Source: Cyanobacteriota bacterium (GTDB lineage Bacteria; Cyanobacteriota; Cyanobacteriia; PCC-6307; Cyanobiaceae). Taken from it: a stretch of DNA of 64,000 nucleotides. Of the stretch, positions 9,665 through 20,440 are shown piece by piece. The stretch covers positions 62,001 through 126,000 of the forward strand of contig JAPLIB010000089.1 of the NCBI GenBank assembly GCA_026389335.1. The letters are read 5' to 3'. The position numbers and the translations under genes are program-made. The notes below the pieces were generated by a model. That model saw nothing but the letters and a program-made list of their open reading frames with translations. It searched no databases and had not been told where the DNA came from. Numbering within the stretch: position 1 is the first letter of the stretch; each line of letters begins with the position of its first letter.

Positions 9665-10444
9665 ATGGTGCAGCAGTCGGTGAGCGAATCCTCAGGCCAT
9701 CCCAAGCGTGTGTTGGTCGTGGATCCCCACGCCACTCTCCGCACCGTGCTCGCCCAGCGGCTCCGCCAGGACGGCCACCTGGCGGCAGCGGTGGCGACGG
9801 CCAGGGAGGCCGTGGAGATCTGCCATGACCAGTCCCCCGATCTGCTGGTCAGCGCCGAACTGCTGGAGGAGACCTCCGCCCTGCGTCTGGCCAGCCAGCT
9901 GCACTGTGCGGTGATGGTGCTCACGGCCCGTTCCGGCTCCGAACCGGTGGTGGCCTTGCTGGATGCCGGCGCCGACGATGTCCTACGCAAACCCTTTGGC
10001 CTCGAAGAGTTGGCGGCTCGCTGCCGCACCCTGTTGCGTCGCAGTGGGAGCGGCCTGCAGGAACGGGTCTGCGTCGGCCCATTGGAAGTGCATCTGTTGT
10101 TGCGCCAGGTGACCTTGCGGGACCAACCGGTTGAGCTCAGCCCGCGGGAGTTCGCCTTGCTATGCGCTCTGCTTATGCCCCCGGGTGTGGTACGTACACG
10201 GCAGGAACTACTGCGCATGGCCTGGCCTCCCTTCAGTGGTGGCCCCCGCTCCGTCGATACCCAGGTGCTCACCCTGCGCCGCAAGCTGGAGCAGGCTGGC
10301 CTCGGCGATGGCGGTGGCATCGAGACGATGCGGCAGCAGGGTTACCGCTTCAGCCTCGACACCCTGCCCGACCAGGACGACGCCCCCATGGCGCCGCAGC
10401 CGAACCTGATGGCCAGTCAGTCACCCGGCAATCGTCTGATCTGA
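9665..10444 (+). CDS. OmpR/PhoB-type response regulator with atypical receiver
   Basis: VLVVDPHA...PDLLVSAELL...VMVLTARSG...GADDVLRKPFG plus winged-helix region ELSPREFALL...DTQVLTLRRKLE. Confidence 0.85.
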   Translation: MVQQSVSESSGHPKRVLVVDPHATLRTVLAQRLRQDGHLAAAVATAREAVEICHDQSPDLLVSAELLEETSALRLASQLHCAVMVLTARSGSEPVVALLDAGADDVLRKPFGLEELAARCRTLLRRSGSGLQERVCVGPLEVHLLLRQVTLRDQPVELSPREFALLCALLMPPGVVRTRQELLRMAWPPFSGGPRSVDTQVLTLRRKLEQAGLGDGGGIETMRQQGYRFSLDTLPDQDDAPMAPQPNLMASQSPGNRLI

Positions 10445-10923
10445 GCAGGACCCTGTGCTGGGGATGGGCACGGCCCAGATGCCGAAGCTCAGGGCATTGC
10501 GCGCTCGGCATCCGGCCTCGGGACTCCGGCCTCGGGACAAGGAATCGTTGGCTGTCCAGACACCGCTCTGGTTCAGCTCAGAGCGTTGACCAACAACAGG
10601 CGAGGCCCCTGAGCATCACCACGGGTGGGAAACGGGATATTGCATACCAGTTCAACGATGCTCGGCCTTGAACCAGGCCTGAGGTCTCAAGACTCAGATG
10701 CAGACATTCGCTTGAACACCCAATGGCGGAGTGGGGGCTCCAATCCCACACCTTAAGCAAGAGGTGACAGGGATTCGGTTCCAGGCCATGGCTGATTCCT
10801 GCGGCCCTGATCACCCACTCCTATTCGGCCTGGGGGAAAAGAAAGGGACATGTTCTCTGCAAGCGATGACCTCGAAACGTCTGGTCATCTTGTTAAGATC
10901 GACATAGACCAGACTTTGATCAG

Positions 10924-13900
10924 ATGATCGAAATTGGCTGCATGACTGAAAACTTCAGCGCTCAGGAACCGTCGACGGATACCAACGCAACGGCCCTTGA
11001 TGGGATAGCGATTGTCGGAATAGGCTGCCGGCTGCCGGGTGGAATTGATACACCTGACGACTTTTGGTCGTTTCTGGCTTCGTCTCAATCTGCAATCAGT
11101 GAAGTACCTGGCTCCCGCTGGAAACTTGATAATCATTACCATCCCGACCCTAGTAATCCATATACTCAGCACGTTAAGTACGGAGGCTTCCTCGCTGGAA
11201 TTGATCAATTTGATGCCAGTTTTTTTGGTATCTCGCCGCGTGAAGCTATCTGCATGGACCCCCAACAGCGCATGCTCATGGAGGTGGCCTGGCGGGCCAT
11301 GGAAGATGCCGGCTACCCCCAGGAAGCGATCCGCAATCAGGACGTTGGTGTTTTCATTGGTATTTCCAGCAATGACTACGGCTCATTGCTCTGGGCATCC
11401 GAAGAAGAATGGGCGACACCGCACAATGAGCCCTATGTCCTTCCAGGCAATACAGGTTGTATAGCGGCCAATCGTCTTTCCTACTTTTTTGATCTTAAAG
11501 GTCCAAGTCTTACCGTTGATACTGCCTGTTCGTCCTCGCTCGTAGCCGTTCACCTGGCTTGCAAAAGCCTCAGATCCGGGGAATCCAGCATGGCTTTTGT
11601 CGGTGGGGTTCAGGCCTTGATCCATCCTGGAATCCAAACGACATTTTGCAAGGCTGGCCTGCTCTCACCTGATGGTAGATGCAAAAGCTTTGATGCCAAA
11701 GCGAATGGTTATGTGCGTTCAGAAGGTGCTGGCATGGTCCTGCTCAAGCCCTATGCAAAGGCACTAAAGGATGGAGATAGAATCTATGCGCTGATTCGTG
11801 GCACAGCGGTCAATTCCGATGGCCGTAGCGATGGCATGGTAGCGCCAAACGTAGACGCCCAGATTGCGTGTGTTCGCAAAGCTTTTGCCAGTGCCGGAAT
11901 CGACCCTGCCCGCACACAGTATGTGGAAGCCCATGGCACCGGAACGCGACAGGGTGATCCTATTGAGTTGCGAGCTCTTGGCACCGTTTTTGGTGAAGGA
12001 CGATCCGAATCAAGTCCCTGCCACGTCGGCTCAGTTAAGACGAATCTGGGACATTCCGAAACGGCTGCCGGAATCACAGGACTGATCAAAACAGCCCTCT
12101 GCATCAAGCGACGTCAGATTCCCCCAAGCCTGAATTTCGAGACCCCGAATCCCTCAATAGACTTTAAGGGCCTGAAATTAAAAGTTCAAACGGAATTGAC
12201 GCCATTCCCATTGCCAGAACATGAGCTGATAGCGGGAGTAAGTTCTTTTGGTTTTGGCGGAACGAATGCCCATGCGGTTCTAAGTGAATCGGATCCATGC
12301 GGGCCAACGCCTGCGCGCTACAGCAATCAACCAAACCTGTATCTGCTGACACTATCGGCACGAACAGACCATGCACTATCGGCACTTGCCACTGGTTATC
12401 TACAGCTCCTGGATCAACAGCCAAGTCTATCAATCAAGGATCTCTGCGCCAGTACAAACCTTCAACGTACGTCCTTCCGTGAACGAGCCGTATGTATTGC
12501 GAAGGACCGAGCCGAACTGAGTCAACAGCTCCAGGTACTCAGCCAGGGGCGCACACCACTGCCACCAGAAATACGACGAGGTCTGGCATCCCGTCGTCCC
12601 GGCAAGATTGCCTGGCTATTTACCGGCCAAGGCTCGCAAAGCCCTGGGATGGCGCGTGAGCTACTGCAGGAACACCCCAGCTTCAGAAGGGCTTTTGAGA
12701 GGGTCAGCGCCATGCTCGACCCCCATCTGGACCTACCATTGCGCACCCTGATCGAGCCGAATCATGGGAGCGGGAATAAAGCCACCTCACCCCTTGACAG
12801 TACGGGATACACCCAACCAGTTCTGTTCGCAGTTGGCTATGCCATCAGCCAACTTTGGCTGGAATGGGGTGTATCACCAGACCTGCTTCTGGGGCATAGT
12901 ATCGGCGAGGTCCTGGCGGCCCATCTTGCAGGTGTGTTTAGCCTGGAGGACGCTTGTCAACTGGTGATTGCTCGTTCCCAACTGATGCAAGCCTTGCCGA
13001 CAAATGGTGGCATGGCTGCAATCCTCTGTGCTCATGAACGCCTAGCTCCATGGCTGAAAACTGAGCCTGAAGTGGCTATAGCTGCGTATAATACACCTGA
13101 TAACTCTGTTGTTTCCGGTCCACTTGAATCAATCCAGCGCGTGGTGGCTAAAGCTCAAGCCGCTGGGATTGATGTGCGCGAACTACGTGTTTCACATGCC
13201 TTCCATTCTCCTGCCATGGCACCGATGCTGGCGAGCTTTGAGAAGGAACTAGGGAAAATAAGTTTTTCAGCACCAACAAAGATTCTAATCAGCAACCTCA
13301 CTGGCAAGGTTGCTGGTTCAGAAATAGCTCACCCAGAATACTGGTGTGAACACGTGATTAATCCAGTGCGATTCGAGCAAGGAATTCACTGCGTCAATGC
13401 CTTAGGGGCTCAAGTTTTCCTGGAGATCGGCGCTCGACCAACCCTGATCGGTCTGGCGCGCCAATGCCTTGAGGATCCAGCTCTTACCTTCCTGCCGAGC
13501 TTGGTGCCTGGCCAGTCAGACTGCAAAACACTATTCACCACACTTGGGCAGCTCTACGTTTCCGGTTATTCCAGCGATTGGCAAAGTTTCCATCAGCCCT
13601 ACGAGCATCAATTCGTCTCACTGCCAGGCTATCCATTTGAGAGACATAAGTTTTGGTGGGCCAGCAAAGGTACGATTTCTGGCGCCAGTCTCTGGACAGA
13701 TCATATTGGCCTAGGCAATGTAGCCTCAAAAACTGATTTTGCAGCAATATCTGAACCCAAAGCTGGAGCGGGACCAGAGTATTCTCGGCAGCTAAAACTT
13801 CTAGACATACCAAGCCTGGAGCGCCACTACAAACGCACCATTACGATGGATCAACCATCTGATCTAACGGATCATCGCATTCGGGAGACAGTAATTTTCC

Positions 13901-16900
13901 CCGCAGCAGGTTTTATTGACCAATGTTGCGATGTTCTGTCACAGGAAAAACTGCCTCTACGCCTGATTAATCTTGCTCTTGCACGGCCGCTCAAGCTTAG
14001 CAATCAGCCAGTCTCTCTCTTATTTAAGCTCGATCCAGATCCTGCTGCGGATACGACTTTTCTCCGCTTCTTTAGTAACAGTGAAGCAGCTGTGGATTGC
14101 AACTGGGTTTGCCATGGCCAGGCCCAGCTCCCCGCCCATGGTGACGCCCTGGAGAGCCCACCGTTCGCGCCGGGGCTGCCACCATCGGAACTCACCCCGA
14201 TCGATCTGGAGGGCTTTTATGCCGCCTTGGAATGTTTCGGACTCTGCTATGGACCCACATTCAGAGGCCTGAAGCAACTGGTGAGTAGTGGCGAGATGGC
14301 CTGGGCAGATCTCGAACGTCCCTCCGGGGGCAGCGATCGCGGATTGCTCGATAGTTGTTTTCAAGCGGTTGCGGCTCTGCTGGGTCCAACCTCAACCGCA
14401 GGCCAATTTTTACTGCCCGTTGGGCTGGTGGCTATGGACCTGCAATCCCTGCCGCTGCCAGACCATTTCAGTTGTCAGGTGAGATTGCGCTCCAGCTCGG
14501 AGCCAGCCTTCGTGATATGCGACCTGGTATTGCACACAGGCAGCACAATTCTTGGCTGGATTGAGGGGTTCCGCTTGCGTCGAATGCCCCGTCAAGCACT
14601 TGAATGGCTGTTCCCCATCCACGAAGAGTTCACGCAAATTGAAGAACCGGCTTCCTGGCTAATTCATCGTGACTGGTTAGACCTTGCTGCAGCGAAGGAG
14701 ACAGCTCTCTTGCCGCTGAAGCCAGTGCAGGATCAGCTCTCACTGTTGGGCCGCCCGATTGCATCTGCGCCTGAGCTCGCAGCTTGGTGCGTGTCCCAGA
14801 ACCTCCAAATACATGAGATCGGCCTTGATCATGTGGTGCCGGACAGTGCGGGAGATGTGCTGATCTGGCCGATACTTGGCAGCATTTGTTCATCAGAGGC
14901 GATTGTAGAGCTCTGTAGTCAGATTCTTCTGCAAATTCAGCAAATTACAAGCGGACGGGTCAGGCCAATCTGGCTCCTGCTCGATGGTGCCGGGGCTGCT
15001 CAGGGTGCCCTGGAAAGTTTATTGAAAACAGCTGCCCTGGAATATCCTCAATATCGCTGGACCCAACTCCATCTACCAGAACTGATCTGCGAACACCCCA
15101 CGGCAAGTGCCTGGGGTGAGATCTGGGCAGGGGCCAGGATAGAAGCCAGTTTGCGCTGGTACGGCGGACGCCTCCAGGTTCCACGACTGCGTCGCTTGGC
15201 GACTCTCGATCGGTTCCGACTCAGCACCCGTGCATGCGGCAGCCTGGAGGATCTGGTGTGGCAGTCCTTACCGCAGCAGCAGCCACGCCCGGGGGAAGTG
15301 GAGGTCGCTGTCGAAGCAACCGGTCTCAATTTCCGCGATGTACTGAACGCCCTGGGTCTACTTTCTACGTATAGTGCCCAGCTCGGAATTGACGCCGACG
15401 CAAAAATTCCCTTTGGTGGCGAATGTGTCGGTCGGGTGATTGCCATCGGCCCAGGGGTAGATCCCGCTCTGCTCGGGGAGCGGGTGCTGGCCGCCTTGGC
15501 CGTAGGCAGCCTGGCCAGCCATGTGCTTTGCCGCTCTGAACTCTGTGTCGTACTACCCAGCACCATCACACCAGAGCTGGGAGCCAGCATCAGCACCGTC
15601 TTCCTCACCGCACTTTATGGCCTGGAAACTCTGGCCGATCTGCAGGTGGGTGAAACCGTGCTCATTCATGCGGCGGCAGGCGGCGTAGGCCAGGCAGCTG
15701 TGCAAGTCGCCCGATCACGCGGCGCCAGGATTTTCGCTACCGCGAGCCAGGCCAAACATGCCGCCTTGTTGGAACAAGGGGTTGAAGCGGTGTTCGATTC
15801 CCGAAGTCTTGACTTTGCCGATGCGGTACTGCAGTCCACGCAAGGCAGGGGAGTGGATGTGGTGCTCAATAGCCTTAAAGGCGAGTGGGTGGACGCCGGA
15901 TTTCGGGCCCTTGCTCAAGGTGGTCGCTTTGTCGAACTAGGAAAAATCGAGATCTGGTCTGGCGAAGAGGCCCGGAAGCGGCGACCCGACGCCCGCTACC
16001 TACCCTTTGATCTGCTGGAGGTTGCCGTTGCAGATCCCCAACTGATCCGGAATCTGTTGATTCGATTGCTAAAGGACCTCGGACAGGGCGTGCTGGTGCC
16101 GATCCCGTTGAAGGTTTTCACGATCGATCAGACAGTTGACGCCTTTCGATGGATAGCCCAGGCTAAACACGTTGGCAAAGTTGTGATCGTCCAACCCCTG
16201 CGGCCTGAGCCGTTGGTGATTCGAGCGGAAGGCACATATCTGGTGACTGGAGCATTTGGTGGTTTAGGGTTGCAGTTGCTGGAATGGCTTGCAGCCCAAG
16301 GCGCAACATCCCTGCTGGCCATTGCCCGCGGGGCCAATGAGCCACCGGAGACCGCCCGGCAGGTCCTGGCTCGCCTGGCTGATGCTGGAGTGGAATGTCA
16401 TTGTCTGGCCGTCGATTTGGCAGCCGTGAGTGAGGAGGAAACTGCAGCGGCTAGCGCATTGGCTCAAGCTCAGGCTGCCCTTCCACAGAACAAGCCACTC
16501 CTCGGTGTGTTTCATGCTGCTGGCATTTTGGATGATGGTCTGATAGCCAGTCAGACCCAGGAGCGCATGCATAGGGTTATCTCACCCAAATTTGGAGGCT
16601 GGGAGATTCTCCACCGCGCTCTTATTGGCAATCATTTCTATGTGAGTTTCTCCTCCATGGCTGCCTTGCTGGGCTCTCCTGGTCAGGTGAGCTATAGCGC
16701 CGCTAATGGTGCCCTTGATGGAGACTGTTTGGCCAGGAGCCTTGAGCCTGAATGCCCAGATGGGCTGCATCTCTCCATCCAGTGGGGTCCCTGGGCGGGA
16801 GCCGGCATGGCGGGCTCGCTTTCGGATCGGGATCGTAAGAGATTCGAAGCCTTTGGGGTGGGATTGTTGGAGCCAGCACAGGCTTTCAAGGCCCTTGAGA

Positions 16901-18528
16901 TCGCTCTCCTGCGAGGCATTGGTGGACAACTGGCAGTTGTCAATAACAACTGGCAGCGAATCTCAGAGCAGAGTCCCACTAGACAAGCAAGAGCACTCGA
17001 AGATTTGCTCAATGCACATCAAACTAGTGAAGGTGATGACACAGCAGAGACCCGCCAGATCTTGCTTGATAAAATCGCCCAGTCTCCAGAAATAGAACAC
17101 CATGCCCTTGTGGTGGGCTTACTACAAGCCAATCTTGCGCGCGTGATGGGACTTAGCGATCCAAGTTTCCTAGACCCAGGAGAATCGCTCTTCCATATCG
17201 GGCTTGACTCACTGATGGCCGTTGAATTAGCGGCCACGATTCAGCGAGATCTTGGTGTTAGTCTGGAACTTGAATCCTTGGCAGGAGATCCAACATTGGA
17301 TGGCCTGGGCCACTACGTGCTCGCAGCCCTGATTGATCCATTGGCACGTCAGAGAAAGTATCTTGACCTGGGCCAAGAGGCTATCTTGCCCAGTGATTGG
17401 AAGGTCATTCCAGGCGATTGCTTAAGCGATATGCCGGGAGAGGAGATTCTTTTAACTGGAGCATCCGGATTCCTTGGGGCCTATCTTCTGGCAAGTCAAC
17501 TCCAACGCTGGCCAGATCTGTGTGTCCGTTGCCTGGTTCGTGCTGCTGATGCTAGCCAGGGGTTGGAACGTATCCGTTCCAACATGGTGCACTATGGCAT
17601 CTGGAATATGGATTGGGAGAGCCGTATCATTGCGATTCCCGGTGACCTGGCAAAACCTGGATTCGGCATGGAGGCCGATAAATATACAGCCTTGGGCACT
17701 GGCATCGGTGGCATTATTCATAACGGTGCCTATCTCAGCCAAATGGCTACCTATAGCCAACTGGCTCCCACCAATGTGGAGGGAACGCGTCGCATTCTCC
17801 AAATCGCATTTGATCACGGTGGCATTCCAGTCCAAATGATCTCCAGTGTTGCCATTTTCGAAGGGGCGGCATATCGAGACAAAGAAATCTTTGAAACTGA
17901 TGAGATCAGATCGTGGGAAGGAATCTTCAATGGTTACTCCCAGACCAAATGGGTCAGTGATCGCCTGGTTGTCCAGGCTGGTTTGAAAGGACTGCCGGTC
18001 ACGATCTATAGACCTCCACTGATTGGTGGCCACTCCCAAACTGGAGCTTGGCATCAAGACGACCTCCTCTATCGATTGCTGAAAGGATGTCTACAACTTG
18101 GTATGGCTCCTGATGTTTCATGGGAACTCGATCTCGTTCCCATTGACTACGTTGCTGATGCAGTGACTGCCCTGGCCTGGCGGCCAGAGTCTCAAGGACA
18201 ATGCTTCCACCTACAGCATCCCAAGCCACATTCATTGAGAGATCTTTTAGGTGGACTTACAAACAAAGCCACCCCAGTGCAAAGAGTGTCAATGCAGCAA
18301 TGGCTGTCGGCTATTGAGAAGGATCCAAGCAACCCTCTTCACGAGATGCGTGGATTTTTCACGCGCCGATGGGGGGCTGAGCAGCTCACGTATCCTGAAC
18401 TCAACCAAATCGGCCAAAAATCACGACCCAGTTCGGCCCTCACTGTTGCAGCACTTGATGAACTCGGGGTGCGCTGTCCGACGTATGAAAAACTTTTTGT
18501 GACCTATGGAGCCGCACTACTTCAATAA
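10924..18528 (+). CDS. Type I polyketide synthase KS-AT-DH-ER-KR-ACP-thioester reductase
   Basis: KS VDTACSSSLVAVH; AT GHSIGEVLAAHLAG and SHAFHSP; DH DHRIRETVIFP and DSCFQAV; ER LNFRDVLNALG and AAAGGVGQAAVQVA; KR YLVTGAFGGLGLQ and SYSAAN; ACP LFHIGLDSLMAVEL; TR ILLTGASGFLGAYLL and YSQTKW. Alternative start 10942. Confidence 0.95.
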   Translation: MIEIGCMTENFSAQEPSTDTNATALDGIAIVGIGCRLPGGIDTPDDFWSFLASSQSAISEVPGSRWKLDNHYHPDPSNPYTQHVKYGGFLAGIDQFDASFFGISPREAICMDPQQRMLMEVAWRAMEDAGYPQEAIRNQDVGVFIGISSNDYGSLLWASEEEWATPHNEPYVLPGNTGCIAANRLSYFFDLKGPSLTVDTACSSSLVAVHLACKSLRSGESSMAFVGGVQALIHPGIQTTFCKAGLLSPDGRCKSFDAKANGYVRSEGAGMVLLKPYAKALKDGDRIYALIRGTAVNSDGRSDGMVAPNVDAQIACVRKAFASAGIDPARTQYVEAHGTGTRQGDPIELRALGTVFGEGRSESSPCHVGSVKTNLGHSETAAGITGLIKTALCIKRRQIPPSLNFETPNPSIDFKGLKLKVQTELTPFPLPEHELIAGVSSFGFGGTNAHAVLSESDPCGPTPARYSNQPNLYLLTLSARTDHALSALATGYLQLLDQQPSLSIKDLCASTNLQRTSFRERAVCIAKDRAELSQQLQVLSQGRTPLPPEIRRGLASRRPGKIAWLFTGQGSQSPGMARELLQEHPSFRRAFERVSAMLDPHLDLPLRTLIEPNHGSGNKATSPLDSTGYTQPVLFAVGYAISQLWLEWGVSPDLLLGHSIGEVLAAHLAGVFSLEDACQLVIARSQLMQALPTNGGMAAILCAHERLAPWLKTEPEVAIAAYNTPDNSVVSGPLESIQRVVAKAQAAGIDVRELRVSHAFHSPAMAPMLASFEKELGKISFSAPTKILISNLTGKVAGSEIAHPEYWCEHVINPVRFEQGIHCVNALGAQVFLEIGARPTLIGLARQCLEDPALTFLPSLVPGQSDCKTLFTTLGQLYVSGYSSDWQSFHQPYEHQFVSLPGYPFERHKFWWASKGTISGASLWTDHIGLGNVASKTDFAAISEPKAGAGPEYSRQLKLLDIPSLERHYKRTITMDQPSDLTDHRIRETVIFPAAGFIDQCCDVLSQEKLPLRLINLALARPLKLSNQPVSLLFKLDPDPAADTTFLRFFSNSEAAVDCNWVCHGQAQLPAHGDALESPPFAPGLPPSELTPIDLEGFYAALECFGLCYGPTFRGLKQLVSSGEMAWADLERPSGGSDRGLLDSCFQAVAALLGPTSTAGQFLLPVGLVAMDLQSLPLPDHFSCQVRLRSSSEPAFVICDLVLHTGSTILGWIEGFRLRRMPRQALEWLFPIHEEFTQIEEPASWLIHRDWLDLAAAKETALLPLKPVQDQLSLLGRPIASAPELAAWCVSQNLQIHEIGLDHVVPDSAGDVLIWPILGSICSSEAIVELCSQILLQIQQITSGRVRPIWLLLDGAGAAQGALESLLKTAALEYPQYRWTQLHLPELICEHPTASAWGEIWAGARIEASLRWYGGRLQVPRLRRLATLDRFRLSTRACGSLEDLVWQSLPQQQPRPGEVEVAVEATGLNFRDVLNALGLLSTYSAQLGIDADAKIPFGGECVGRVIAIGPGVDPALLGERVLAALAVGSLASHVLCRSELCVVLPSTITPELGASISTVFLTALYGLETLADLQVGETVLIHAAAGGVGQAAVQVARSRGARIFATASQAKHAALLEQGVEAVFDSRSLDFADAVLQSTQGRGVDVVLNSLKGEWVDAGFRALAQGGRFVELGKIEIWSGEEARKRRPDARYLPFDLLEVAVADPQLIRNLLIRLLKDLGQGVLVPIPLKVFTIDQTVDAFRWIAQAKHVGKVVIVQPLRPEPLVIRAEGTYLVTGAFGGLGLQLLEWLAAQGATSLLAIARGANEPPETARQVLARLADAGVECHCLAVDLAAVSEEETAAASALAQAQAALPQNKPLLGVFHAAGILDDGLIASQTQERMHRVISPKFGGWEILHRALIGNHFYVSFSSMAALLGSPGQVSYSAANGALDGDCLARSLEPECPDGLHLSIQWGPWAGAGMAGSLSDRDRKRFEAFGVGLLEPAQAFKALEIALLRGIGGQLAVVNNNWQRISEQSPTRQARALEDLLNAHQTSEGDDTAETRQILLDKIAQSPEIEHHALVVGLLQANLARVMGLSDPSFLDPGESLFHIGLDSLMAVELAATIQRDLGVSLELESLAGDPTLDGLGHYVLAALIDPLARQRKYLDLGQEAILPSDWKVIPGDCLSDMPGEEILLTGASGFLGAYLLASQLQRWPDLCVRCLVRAADASQGLERIRSNMVHYGIWNMDWESRIIAIPGDLAKPGFGMEADKYTALGTGIGGIIHNGAYLSQMATYSQLAPTNVEGTRRILQIAFDHGGIPVQMISSVAIFEGAAYRDKEIFETDEIRSWEGIFNGYSQTKWVSDRLVVQAGLKGLPVTIYRPPLIGGHSQTGAWHQDDLLYRLLKGCLQLGMAPDVSWELDLVPIDYVADAVTALAWRPESQGQCFHLQHPKPHSLRDLLGGLTNKATPVQRVSMQQWLSAIEKDPSNPLHEMRGFFTRRWGAEQLTYPELNQIGQKSRPSSALTVAALDELGVRCPTYEKLFVTYGAALLQ

Positions 18529-19439
18529 TAAGCATCCTGAGCTGTGCTTTAAACATGTAAATGTTCAGATTCCAAGAAATGACTGAGTATCAAGATCTAA
18601 TTACTTTGGGCACAGCCCAAGAGATTTCAAACCTTGAGGCTGAGATCTTCATGGTCCATCCAGTCATAAATGATATCAAGAGATGATTCACGAAAGCCTG
18701 CTGTTACAATGATGATGACAGTCTTATGGATTTACCTTTGGGGGGCTCGATGTGGTTCTTGTCTGCCAAGTAATGCCACACTACACTTGCCTCTGTGGCA
18801 AACAAGGTTGTTAGCATGGATGCTGGCGAGATAGATCAACTCGTCCATTGGTTCTAATGGTGAGTTGGTTGAACTACTTAGCCAGTACAGCATCAATATC
18901 TTGCCTACCGAAATCAGCCAATAGATGAAAATACTGCATGACATCTGGGCCCAAGAGCAAGTCCTGGAGACTGGCAGCCATTTCCACCGTTTAAGAGCTG
19001 CACTCATTGCTTAAATACTTCCTCAACCCAGCCAAATACAGACGATTGGACGAAAAAATCCCCAAAAAGGTACTATAAAGGCTTAACTATGAAGCCAAGT
19101 CTCGGTCCATGCTTAAAGTGAGTAGAGTGGCGAAAGATTTGTCAGTGGCTCGAATTGCCGAGTGCTTATTGAGGTGATGACTCAGCCTTGCCTCATGGAG
19201 GCGGCCAGACCCTAGGCAGCGACAACATGGGTAGACAATAACTCAACAGGCCACTGAACGAAATTTGGCAGCCAGAACGCTATGATAAGCATTCGTCAGA
19301 TCAGGACTAAAGTCGCCGACGCAGTCGCGTGCCTCAATCCTCAGGAAACTATAATCAACACAAGCACTATTGCTCTTGCACGCCAGGATCTGCGCAGTCA
19401 AAATTCTCCTTTTCTTGTACTTTCTCCCTGTATTTGCAA

Positions 19440-20336
19440 ATGAAGAGCGACTCTGAAACTTTGGTGGGACTGCCTGTTGTCCGGCATCCCAACTTTGCAT
19501 TCAAGGATGTACCGCGTGATTGGTACGGGAATGAACCTGTGCTCACTTGTTTTGTCAATGCACTGCATCTATTCATCCCGGACGGTGAAAACTTTTTTGT
19601 GCGCACTATTCTCGATTCCTCTCAATCAACTATTGATCAAGGCCTGAGGCTGCAGGTGCAACGCTTTGCTGGCCAAGAAGCTAGTCATAGTTTACTTCAT
19701 CGGGAGTATCAGGTGATGCTCGTTATGCAAGGCTACGAAATTGAATCCTGGCTGACTTGGTACCAGAACCTTGCCTACAAGAGAATGGAATCAACACGGT
19801 CACCTCTGCTTAACCTCAGTATCACCGTAGCATTAGAGCATCTGATTTCATCGCTAGGGGAGTGGATTCTCAAGCCAGGACATTCGCTTGGCGACAGAGC
19901 AGATCCGACAATGGCAGCCTTGTTTCGCTGGCATGCAGCAGAAGAAATTGAACACAAGTCCGTCGCTTTTGACGTTTTTCAAAATATTTCTGGGAATATT
20001 TTTATACGCTGGGCTGGGATGATAATTGCATCTGGAGAGATCCTTTGCTTTTGGCTGTCAGCAAGCCAGCATCTTATGCGACAGGATGCTCGGATCACGA
20101 TCAGAAGTATACTGGCCTGCTGGAGTAGAAACCATGAGCTTAATCTAGTTGTTCCCCATCTGCTGCATGCGGCGTGGTCCTTTCTCTGGCCAGGATTTCA
20201 TCCTGCAAAAATCGACAACAACAAACTTGCCTCAAACTGGCTTAAAAGTGAGTCCATGAAAAGCACAATGACAGGTGCAAAGTCTAAGGCAATAAATCAA
20301 ACGAAACAAGGGGTAGCCTGTCATCTCGACGGATAA
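19440..20336 (+). CDS. Predicted metal-dependent hydrolase / ferritin-like di-iron protein (PF10118-like)
   Basis: GQEASHSLLHREYQ (ExxH) and WHAAEEIEHKSVAFDV (ExxEH-type) motifs; start ATG at 19440. Confidence 0.7.
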   Translation: MKSDSETLVGLPVVRHPNFAFKDVPRDWYGNEPVLTCFVNALHLFIPDGENFFVRTILDSSQSTIDQGLRLQVQRFAGQEASHSLLHREYQVMLVMQGYEIESWLTWYQNLAYKRMESTRSPLLNLSITVALEHLISSLGEWILKPGHSLGDRADPTMAALFRWHAAEEIEHKSVAFDVFQNISGNIFIRWAGMIIASGEILCFWLSASQHLMRQDARITIRSILACWSRNHELNLVVPHLLHAAWSFLWPGFHPAKIDNNKLASNWLKSESMKSTMTGAKSKAINQTKQGVACHLDG

Positions 20337-20440
20337 ATCTAATTCGTCGTCGACATTAACATAAACGCATGGCGACAATTTTGAGATGGTGCGGCACATC
20401 TTGACAAGCAATCTTGCGCCCTTATCGGGAAAGCATAAGA

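Noticed and set aside
18732-19007. 91-aa minus ORF in the PKS downstream gap as a decayed transposase
   Set aside because: No recognisable transposase motif; treated as non-coding.
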